Shown: in pieces, positions 1 to 5,487 of the stretch | How positions within the stretch are numbered: position 1 is the stretch's first letter | Layout: each line of letters opens with the position of its first letter | NCBI GenBank assembly: GCA_028717165.1 | Contig: JAQUOK010000088.1 | Span: 1 to 8,761 of the forward strand | DNA: 8,761 nucleotides | From: Victivallaceae bacterium | GTDB lineage: Bacteria; Verrucomicrobiota; Lentisphaeria; Victivallales; Victivallaceae | Reading direction: 5' to 3' | Translations under genes and position numbers: made by a program | Notes under the pieces: model-generated | The model's input: the letters and a program-made list of their open reading frames with translations, nothing else | Databases searched by the model: none | Told to the model about the DNA's origin: nothing

Positions 1-1
1 T

Positions 2-1381
2 TTGTCGCTGGAATTGTATAAGCGTGCAATGCCGGAGTATTTAAACCGCTGGGCGGAGATGTTCGAATGCTGGAAAAAACAGCTTTCATTGCAGGCGGAA
101 GTAGTTTATTCCGGATTGTGTTATTCCGCTGCGGAAGTTGCGGCGGCGGTAAAACGGTTTCCCGACCTGAAGCCGGACGCGGTGGTGCTCTCGCCGCTGT
201 CCTATACGCCGAGCCTGATGACTGTTCCTGAACTCCGGAATTGCGGAATTCCGCTCGTGATCTGGAGCACCCAGTTCGCGGACCGGATCGCGGCGGATTA
301 CACGCCTGACGACCTGTGCATGAACCATACCGTGCAGGGAACTCAGGATATTACCAATGTACTGTTTCGCCGCGGCATGGATTTTGCCGTGGTGACCGGG
401 CATTATCTTGACGCGCTTTGCAATGCGCGTCTGGCAGACTGCCTGGTTGCGGCGCGCGCCGCCCGCCTGGCGCGACGGCTCCGCACTCTTTCCCTGGGCG
501 GAATGTTTACGGGTATGGGAGATTTCGAATTCGATCCCGATCTGGTCTCGGAAAGATGGGGGCCGAAATTTATCACGGCGGAAATTGACGAGTATCTGGC
601 CGTGCTCGCCGCAGTCAATGACGATGAGGCGGAAAAATTACTTGAACATGATCTGGAATTTTTTGAAGTTCCTCCCGAACTGGACCGTAAAACCCATCTG
701 GATTCATTGCGGCGTCTTCTGGCTTTGCGAAGCCTGCTCGGTAAATATCATGCCGATGCTTTTACTACGAATTTCGTTGCGCTGATGAACGATTCCCGTT
801 GCGGCGCACTGCCGTTTTTCGGGATCAATTGCCTGATGGCCGAGGGGATGGGCTATGCCGGCGAAGGCGACGCGCTGCGGGCAGCGCTGATGGCGCAGTT
901 GCGCCAGTTGGCCGGCCGCGCCAACTTCACTGAAATCTACACGGTGGATTTCAAGCGTAATACCATGCTGATGTCCCACATGCAGGAATGCAATCCGGCC
1001 TTTGCCCGGCGTGACCGCAAGATCAAGTTGCGGCGCCAGGAATTCTGGGCGACCGGAGTTCCGCCGTACTGCGGCATGTATTTTACGCTGGAACCGGGTG
1101 AAACTACGCTGGTCACCATAACCTGCGATCAGGAAGGACGTTTCCGGTATATTGCTTTTAAAGGGACAATTCCTGACGCCGGACTTTTCCCGAATTACGA
1201 CCGTCCCTACTGGCTGCTGCAAAGTGAGACCGACGTATCGGAACTGCTTGACCGTTACAGTCTGGCCGGAGGAACGCATCACCTGATTGCGCTGCCGGGA
1301 AATCAACTGGAACGGCTTCGCCGGCTGGCTTACTGGCAGAAATTTGACTTCTTTGATATGACATTAAAGGATAAAAGATGA
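2..1381 (+). CDS. L-arabinose/L-fucose isomerase-superfamily sugar isomerase, 5' end cut by window edge
   Basis: Predicted metal-dependent aldose-ketose isomerase (cytoplasmic). From memory of E. coli AraA, collinear landmarks are visible: MNHTVQGTQD and FAVVTGHYLD in the N-terminal half, DAFTTNF before the active site, AGEGD, FTEIY, SHM and AGGTHH. Counting the codon at position 2 as residue 1, the expected metal ligands are Glu288, Glu311, His326 and His427; all four are present, so the enzyme should be active. The reading frame is open to the left edge and the AraA-type first strand (about 15-25 residues) is missing, so the TTG at 2 is probably not the real start. It is first in a three-gene operon; its TGA overlaps the next ATG (ATGA). 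The substrate cannot be fixed: the neighbouring kinase is of rhamnulokinase type, which suggests a deoxy- or pentose sugar rather than necessarily arabinose. Confidence 0.85.
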   Translation: MSLELYKRAMPEYLNRWAEMFECWKKQLSLQAEVVYSGLCYSAAEVAAAVKRFPDLKPDAVVLSPLSYTPSLMTVPELRNCGIPLVIWSTQFADRIAADYTPDDLCMNHTVQGTQDITNVLFRRGMDFAVVTGHYLDALCNARLADCLVAARAARLARRLRTLSLGGMFTGMGDFEFDPDLVSERWGPKFITAEIDEYLAVLAAVNDDEAEKLLEHDLEFFEVPPELDRKTHLDSLRRLLALRSLLGKYHADAFTTNFVALMNDSRCGALPFFGINCLMAEGMGYAGEGDALRAALMAQLRQLAGRANFTEIYTVDFKRNTMLMSHMQECNPAFARRDRKIKLRRQEFWATGVPPYCGMYFTLEPGETTLVTITCDQEGRFRYIAFKGTIPDAGLFPNYDRPYWLLQSETDVSELLDRYSLAGGTHHLIALPGNQLERLRRLAYWQKFDFFDMTLKDKR

Positions 1382-2796
1382 ACGAATTAAGTAAATGGCG
1401 GGAAAATTATTTTGCGATCCGGAATCAGCTGCCTTGGCTGGACGCCTGGCGCCCGCCGGATGCAGCCGCGGTTTTTCCCGGCGCGGCAGGCTCAAAAATC
1501 CCGGCGGTACCGATTGTGCCGTTGTTGCCGGAAAAGGATATTACGGCCGGAGCGCTTGCGTACTACCGGCCTGAAGCGATGACCTTGAACGCCGCCGCGG
1601 CTTTGGCGGAGCGCCGCTGCCCGTTGATCGTCAAGGCGACTGATGCGGAATTCGACCAGCTCGATCGTCTGGCGGCGGAATATCCCGAACTTGACCTGAT
1701 CATCGCTTCGGGCGACCGTAAAATTCTCTATTATTTTACGGAACTGACCGCGCTGCTCAAAAAACATCCGCGTTTATTCCTGGCGACGGCCAATTTATGC
1801 AATATGCTGGCCCCGGAACGCTTAGAGCGCGAAAAGCTTTCCGGCAAACTTCTTTACGGCAGTTTCATGCCGTTTTTTGCCGAAGACGTCGCCATGGCGC
1901 CGCTGATCATGAGTGATTTAGATTGGCGGACTAAATGTGCTGTTGCGGGTAATAACCTCAGGAAGCTTTCAGGTATTAAACCGCTTATGCCGCCGGAAAT
2001 AAAATACCGGCAAATAAAGCCTTTCGTTATTGACGCCCACGCCCATACGATCCATACTCAGGATTTACTCCGTATGGAAGTCCCGGATTGGGATTTTCAG
2101 TGGCCGCAGTGGCGCGATTTCCTGGATTCGGCCGGCATTCAGAAAATTTATATTACGCCTAACGAGGCGACAGTTCTCCGGGAACCGGCAAAAGCTTCCG
2201 CGCTTGACTTGTGCCGCGCTTCGCAAGGCCGGATGCGCTTTTTTGAAGTATTCAACCCGAATACGGTTGAACAGAGCCTTAAATACCTTGAAGCGGCGCT
2301 GCCGCTGCCGGAATGCGTCGGGATCAAAATTCATCCGGCGGTACATCAGGTTTACGCTTCGGACCGGCGCTATGCTTACGCTTTTGCCGCCGCCGAAAAA
2401 TTCGGAAAACCGCTGATGACCCACAGTTGGGAAATATCCAGTTACAATCCGGCCCAGAAATTTTCCTGCCCCGGACTGTTCGAAGAACACATAAAAGCGT
2501 TTCCCAAGGTCAAATTCATTCTCGGCCATGCCGGCGGCCGGATCGGCAGCTTTTCCGAGGTGGTAGATTTGTGCGGAAAATATCCGAACGTGCATGTCGA
2601 TATTTCCGGGGATTATTTTCACAACGGCATGATCGGGAATCTGGTCGCGGCGATCGGCGCGGAACGTGTTCTTTTCGCCAGTGACGCGGACTGGATCGAC
2701 CCGCGCTGTATCGAGGGGATGGTGCTGGGAGCCTCGCTGTCGGAAGCTGAACTTCTGACGATCTTTAAAACTAACGCGGAACGTATCTACAAGTAG
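1378..2796 (+). CDS. Amidohydrolase-2 family protein with a degenerate N-terminal amidohydrolase-like half
   Basis: The C-terminal part (about residues 215-472) is an Amidohydro_2-type TIM-barrel metal hydrolase. His221/His223 (DAHAH), Lys317 and His319 (KIHP), His349 (THSW), His384 (GHAGG) and Asp436 (ASDAD) match the expected metal and catalytic positions. The N-terminal 200 residues resemble the last two thirds of the same fold: the 104-140 stretch aligns with 377-413, and 157-197 aligns with 430-470. There Ser111 replaces the His384 equivalent and Phe163 replaces Asp436, so this half should be catalytically dead. The start is supported by AAGGA 6 nt upstream, inside the isomerase gene, and by the ATGA overlap, which implies translational coupling. 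No signal peptide is seen. The substrate is unknown. The same broad superfamily includes sugar lactonases, but isomerase plus kinase does not require a lactonase, so its role in the pathway is open. Confidence 0.85.
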   Translation: MNELSKWRENYFAIRNQLPWLDAWRPPDAAAVFPGAAGSKIPAVPIVPLLPEKDITAGALAYYRPEAMTLNAAAALAERRCPLIVKATDAEFDQLDRLAAEYPELDLIIASGDRKILYYFTELTALLKKHPRLFLATANLCNMLAPERLEREKLSGKLLYGSFMPFFAEDVAMAPLIMSDLDWRTKCAVAGNNLRKLSGIKPLMPPEIKYRQIKPFVIDAHAHTIHTQDLLRMEVPDWDFQWPQWRDFLDSAGIQKIYITPNEATVLREPAKASALDLCRASQGRMRFFEVFNPNTVEQSLKYLEAALPLPECVGIKIHPAVHQVYASDRRYAYAFAAAEKFGKPLMTHSWEISSYNPAQKFSCPGLFEEHIKAFPKVKFILGHAGGRIGSFSEVVDLCGKYPNVHVDISGDYFHNGMIGNLVAAIGAERVLFASDADWIDPRCIEGMVLGASLSEAELLTIFKTNAERIYK

Positions 2797-2800
2797 AATT

Positions 2801-4111
2801 ATGGAAAGTCATCATATCGCGATCGATCTTGGAGCCGGCAGCGGCCGGATCATTGCCGGAACCCGGCAGGGAAACGAAATCCGTTTGACCGAAACCGCCC
2901 GCTTCACTACTGAACTGGAACAGCGTAACGGCTTTACCTGCTGGAATTACGCCGGATTGTTGGAAAAACTGATTGACGGGCTGCGCATCACCTGTGATAA
3001 ACTGGGAAAAGTCCCGGAATCGATCAGCTGCGATTCCTGGGCGCAGGATTTCGGGCTTCTGGATTCAGGCGGAGCGCTTCTCAGTCTTCCGGTATATTAC
3101 CGTGACCGGCGCACTGCCGGGATACCGCAGCATATTGCGGCAATAGTTCCGGAAAAAGAACTGCGGCAGCGGATCGGCCGGAGCGCGGTAAGCGACATTT
3201 CCACCCTGGCGCAATTGAAGTTCATGGCCGAATACCGGCGCGAACAGCTTGAGCAGGCCGCGGCCCTGCTCCACATGGCCGACCTGATCCATTATGAGCT
3301 TTGCGGCCGCGCCGTTTCGAACTGGGCGCTGGCTTCGGCGTCGCAGTTGATGAATGTTCAGACTGGAAGTTGGGACTGCGGACTGCTTGATAAACTGGAT
3401 ATCCCGCACGGGTTTCTCGGTAAAATCGCCTCCGGCAAGCTTGTCGGATACGTAAATGATCCGCGTTTTTCCCGGAAATTACAGGGAGTTCCGGTAATTT
3501 CCGGTATCGGCCATGATACTGCCGCCGCGTTCCGGGCGGTTGATCCCGGTCCGGAGACCTTTTTTCTTTCACTGGGTACCTGGGCGATGCTGGGAATAAG
3601 GGTCAATTCTTTTGAACAGCTTCCGGATGAAGCAATTGTAATGGGCGTTTATCCCGGCGTATGGACGGCCTTTTACGGACTTCCCGGCATGTGGATCCAA
3701 CAGCAATGCGTGCAGGAATGGGAAAAAGCCGGAACCTTTCCCGGCTATGCCGCCTTTGACGCCGCGGTGGAGGCTTCGGCCTGCAACGGAATATTCGACC
3801 CGCTCTCGCCGGAACTTTTCAATCCGGCCGACATGCCCGGCATTATCCGGGAACTCTGCGCCGGGAACGGTTCCGGAGTTCCGGTTTCCATCGGGGATTA
3901 CGGCAAAGTGATAAACCGCAGTCTGGCGGAATGTTACGGCAAGGCGGCGGCGCGTCATAACCGGAAAATCACCAATTTGACGGTGACCGGCGGCGGCCTG
4001 AACAACACCCCGCTGCTCCGGGAACTGAAGACAAGGTTTTCGCTTCAGATCGGGCCCGGTGAAGGTACGGCGCTGGGTAATATCAAAGCGCAGATCGCCG
4101 CTCTTTCCTGA
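2801..4111 (+). CDS. rhaB: Rhamnulokinase-type FGGY carbohydrate kinase
   Basis: FGGY-family sugar kinase, most like L-rhamnulokinase, which phosphorylates L-rhamnulose at C1 with ATP before aldolase cleavage. Visible landmarks are the phosphate loop IDLGAGSGR (residues 8-16), CWNY (47-50), DSWAQDF (78-84), YRDRRT (100-105), GHDTAAAF with the catalytic base Asp239 (E. coli RhaB uses Asp237), FLSLGTWAMLG, and the nucleotide-binding VTGGGLNN (Gly397-399). At 436 residues it is about 50 shorter than E. coli RhaB because it stops soon after the ALGNI helix. The usual DTWGVDF motif reads DSWAQDF, so sugar specificity may differ. The ATG lies 4 nt after the amidohydrolase stop with no clear Shine-Dalgarno sequence, so translation is probably by re-initiation. 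No recognisable terminator follows; the next gene converges 5 nt away. Confidence 0.9.
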   Translation: MESHHIAIDLGAGSGRIIAGTRQGNEIRLTETARFTTELEQRNGFTCWNYAGLLEKLIDGLRITCDKLGKVPESISCDSWAQDFGLLDSGGALLSLPVYYRDRRTAGIPQHIAAIVPEKELRQRIGRSAVSDISTLAQLKFMAEYRREQLEQAAALLHMADLIHYELCGRAVSNWALASASQLMNVQTGSWDCGLLDKLDIPHGFLGKIASGKLVGYVNDPRFSRKLQGVPVISGIGHDTAAAFRAVDPGPETFFLSLGTWAMLGIRVNSFEQLPDEAIVMGVYPGVWTAFYGLPGMWIQQQCVQEWEKAGTFPGYAAFDAAVEASACNGIFDPLSPELFNPADMPGIIRELCAGNGSGVPVSIGDYGKVINRSLAECYGKAAARHNRKITNLTVTGGGLNNTPLLRELKTRFSLQIGPGEGTALGNIKAQIAALS

Positions 4112-4116
4112 AATTT

Positions 4117-4881
4117 TTATTCGGCCGGGATCACCTGATAAGGAACTTCACTGAATAAGTCATTGACAGTATCGGTGACGACATAATCAATTTCCTCAGG
4201 AGAAAGGATCCGATGACAGCAGCTTTTGCCGAGTTTGGTATGATCGCACATCAGGATCCGTTCTTCCGCACAGCCGACCATGGCGTGACTGATGGCGGCG
4301 GAATCAATATCCTGGGAAAAAGCTCCGGCTTGAGGGAGCAGGCTGTCACAGCCCAGAAAAGCCGCATCGGCATGGAAATTGGCGAACGCCGCACTGGAGA
4401 GCGGACCGCAGAAATCCAGATTGCCGACCCGGAAACGGCCGCCGACCAGATGTATTTCAATGTCCTTGACGCCGCCGAGCGTTTCTATAACCGCCAGGGC
4501 GGAAGTGATTATCCGCAACGGAGCTTTTTCCTTCAGTTTCAGTTGTGAAGCAAAATGCCAGCAAGTTGTTCCGCTGTCGATAACAATAGTCATGCCGGGT
4601 TTGACCAGTTTGGCCGCCGCCGCGGCAATAGCAATTTTCTGGTTGTGCTGGAACATGCTGCGCTGTTCGAAAGTACGTAAAACCAACGACTGCCGGATTG
4701 CGCAACGTGCTCCCCCGAAAGTTCGGACCAGCAGGCCGTCTTTCTCCATTGTCAGCAAATCGCGGCGTATCGTGGCTTCCGAAGCGCCGGTCAGTTTCAC
4801 CAATTCCGGTACGCTTACTTCCGGCACATCCTGAAGATAGTTCAATATTTTCGTTTGTCTCAGCAGCGACGCCTGTCCCAT
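4117..4881 (-). CDS. DeoR-family transcriptional repressor
   Basis: A 254-residue DeoR-type regulator of normal family length. The N-terminal winged HTH (about residues 6-60) contains SVPELVKLTGASEATIRRDL followed by the typical FGGA turn. The DeoRC sensor domain (about 75-235) carries the sugar-phosphate-binding landmarks IDSGTT, LVGGRFR, AAFLGCDSL and DHTKLGK. The start is supported by GGGGA 7 nt upstream on the minus strand. Members usually repress sugar-catabolic operons and are released by a phosphorylated sugar; here the adjacent isomerase and kinase suggest a ketose-1-phosphate or similar effector (inference). The gene converges with the kinase, with only 5 nt between stop codons, so the two 3' ends may overlap as antisense transcripts. 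Its upstream region carries repeated TTGCT words and a dyad also found near the right-hand promoter. Confidence 0.92.
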   Translation of the reverse strand: MGQASLLRQTKILNYLQDVPEVSVPELVKLTGASEATIRRDLLTMEKDGLLVRTFGGARCAIRQSLVLRTFEQRSMFQHNQKIAIAAAAAKLVKPGMTIVIDSGTTCWHFASQLKLKEKAPLRIITSALAVIETLGGVKDIEIHLVGGRFRVGNLDFCGPLSSAAFANFHADAAFLGCDSLLPQAGAFSQDIDSAAISHAMVGCAEERILMCDHTKLGKSCCHRILSPEEIDYVVTDTVNDLFSEVPYQVIPAE

Positions 4882-4928
4882 TGTCTATTCCCCAATATTA
4901 ATTTATACCGGCACTCCCGGTTACGTGA

Positions 4929-4946
4929 TTTTGCTTATTTTAATCA
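4929..4946. promoter_or_regulatory. Candidate operator, left copy of an 18-bp repeated dyad
   Basis: TTTTGCTTATTTTAATCA. It matches the copy at 5295-5312 at 17 of 18 positions. Its core is the near-palindrome TGCTTA-TTT-TAATCA. A second inverted repeat, ATTTTG/CAAAAT with an 11-nt spacer (4928-4950), overlaps it. It lies upstream of the deoR-family gene in that gene's leader or promoter region. Operator function is inferred from position and repetition only. Confidence 0.4.
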
Positions 4947-4985
4947 AAATTTGCTGTACGTCTGTATAATTGCTTATCCCTTGCA
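4931..4985. repeat. Phased TTGCT direct repeats upstream of the DeoR-family gene
   Basis: TTGCT occurs at 4931, 4951 and 4970, spaced 20 and 19 bp (about two helical turns), with a further TTGCA at 4981. The first and third copies extend to the 8-mer TTGCTTAT. Regular helical spacing in front of a regulator gene is typical of cooperative binding sites, possibly for autoregulation. This is inferred, and short AT-rich words can recur by chance. Confidence 0.35.
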
Positions 4986-4989
4986 GTTT

Positions 4990-5018
4990 ACACTACATCG
5001 CCATCAGAATTTTGTCAA
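4990..5018 (-). promoter_or_regulatory. Possible sigma-70 promoter for the DeoR-family gene
   Basis: On the minus strand there is a perfect -35 TTGACA (plus-strand 5013-5018), a 17-nt spacer and a weak -10 TAGTGT (4990-4995; matches consensus at T1, A2 and T6). It would give a leader of about 100 nt before the ATG at 4881. The stretch CTTGACAAAAT is identical to that of the right-hand promoter at 5339-5349. The poor -10 is the main doubt. Confidence 0.35.
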
Positions 5019-5105
5019 GTTCTCTACGTTTTTTAAGGAATACAAACGCAGCAATATAAAAACCAGACGCCAGTCTCGTAACCCGGTATGCGGGGAGGAC
5101 AAAAC

Positions 5106-5130
5106 CACTTTTTGAAAAAAGTGTTTTTTT
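5106..5130 (+). terminator. Terminator-like hairpin in the left half of the palindrome
   Basis: CACTTTTT (5106-5113) pairs with AAAAAGTG (5116-5123), giving a 7-8 bp stem that is mostly A-T, followed at once by seven T residues (5124-5130). An outer stem GCGGGGA (5090-5096) with TCCCCGC (5133-5139) encloses it. No plus-strand gene obviously needs terminating here, so it may simply be part of the repeat's structure. Confidence 0.45.
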
Positions 5131-5225
5131 CTTCCCCGCACCCCAACTTTTTCTACAAAAACTTTTCAGATAAATAGCTTAAAAAGGTTTGAAAGTCAGG
5201 AAATGGAGTCCGGGGGGAAAACTTT

Positions 5226-5248
5226 GAAATCTTTCCTCAAAAGATTTC
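5226..5248 (-). terminator. Hairpin in the right half of the palindrome
   Basis: GAAATCTTT (5226-5234) and AAAGATTTC (5240-5248) form a perfect 9-bp stem with a 5-nt loop, enclosed by CCGGGG (5210-5215) and CCCCGG (5258-5263). On the minus strand the stem is followed by CAAAGTTTT, a poor T tract. Its position mirrors the left hairpin although its sequence differs, suggesting the structure is what is kept. Terminator activity is uncertain. Confidence 0.35.
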
Positions 5249-5294
5249 GGGGTTGTTCCCCGGTACTTATGAGACTCCCGTCAAACCACGCTCT

Positions 5295-5312
5295 TTTTGA
5301 TTATTTTAATCA
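5295..5312. promoter_or_regulatory. Candidate operator or activator site, right copy of the 18-bp dyad
   Basis: TTTTGATTATTTTAATCA contains the perfect dyad TGATTA-TTT-TAATCA (5298-5312). It is centred about 35 bp upstream of the -35 box at 5340, a distance common for activator sites. An eight-base ATTTTTTT run follows, so on RNA it could also be a weak 6-bp terminator hairpin. The 17/18 match to 4929-4946 favours a protein-binding site. Confidence 0.42.
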
Positions 5313-5339
5313 TTTTTTTGGCGAAAAAAAATTTTTTGC

Positions 5340-5368
5340 TTGACAAAATCATATAAAGATATTATACT
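5340..5368 (+). promoter_or_regulatory. Strong sigma-70-type promoter for the right-hand genes
   Basis: A perfect -35 TTGACA (5340-5345), an exact 17-nt AT-rich spacer and a -10 TATACT (5363-5368, one mismatch to TATAAT). The predicted transcription start is near 5375, leaving a leader of about 105 nt before the ATG at 5481. It is preceded by A/T runs (5311-5337) that could act as an UP element. It is the best promoter in the window. Confidence 0.75.
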
Positions 5369-5424
5369 ATTGTTACTGAACGATTACAAGAAACGCTTGG
5401 TTGAGTTTGGAGCAAGCCGACAGC

Positions 5425-5487
5425 ATGAAACCGATTGATAATAGTAAAGAACAACATTATAATGAACAGGAGGTGTTAAAATGTTAA
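5425..5487 (+). other. Possible 20-codon upstream ORF overlapping the pseudopilin start
   Basis: ATG at 5425 to TAA at 5485-5487 encodes MKPIDNSKEQHYNEQEVLKC in a different frame from the pseudopilin gene, overlapping its first 7 nt. The nearest Shine-Dalgarno-like GGAG ends 12 nt upstream, which is too far for efficient initiation. It could be a leader peptide coupling translation to the downstream gene, or chance. There is no coding evidence beyond its position. Confidence 0.15.
5468..5475 (+). promoter_or_regulatory. Strong ribosome binding site for the pseudopilin-like gene
   Basis: AGGAGGTG lies 7 nt before the ATG at 5481 and is close to a full anti-16S match. It fixes this start rather than the internal ATG at 5517, which would leave a two-residue leader without the positively charged KK. 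Confidence 0.8.

Larger units (their letters stand above)
5066..5282. repeat. ~217-bp imperfect palindromic element with terminal inverted repeats (MITE-like)
   Basis: The left end GACGCCAGTCTCGTAA (5066-5081) pairs with the reverse complement of the right end, GACGGGAGTCTCATAA (13 of 16 identical), and the symmetry continues inward. Each half read inward has CCGG, then GGGGA, an internal hairpin, TTCCCCG-AC-CC, a T-rich stretch and CAAA/CTTTT, with the centre near 5174. AAACCA directly abuts both ends (5060-5065 and 5283-5288), as a 6-bp target-site duplication would. No ORF or transposase lies inside. It may be a non-autonomous mobile element, a structural intergenic repeat, or a double terminator between divergent units. 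Confidence 0.6.

Noticed and set aside
2..4. TTG at the left edge as the real start of the isomerase
   Set aside because: The frame is open to the edge and the first beta-strand of the AraA fold is missing, so the start is most likely upstream of the window.
704..1306. 200-codon minus-strand ORF inside the isomerase gene
   Set aside because: It lies antisense to a gene with clear family motifs, has no recognisable domain and has a composition typical of a shadow frame.
2065..2622. 185-codon minus-strand ORF inside the amidohydrolase gene
   Set aside because: Antisense shadow of the metal-binding domain; no motif and no supporting start context.
4907..4921. ACCGG-N5-CCGGT inverted repeat as an operator or attenuator
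   Set aside because: Only five base pairs and no repeat elsewhere in the spacer; too weak to call on its own.
4855..5115. 86-codon plus-strand ORF across the DeoR-family start and the spacer
   Set aside because: It overlaps the promoter region and runs into the palindrome; no Shine-Dalgarno sequence, no domain, mixed low-complexity composition.
5066..5282. CRISPR repeat or array
   Set aside because: The repeated units are inverted, not direct and regularly spaced, and no spacers are present.
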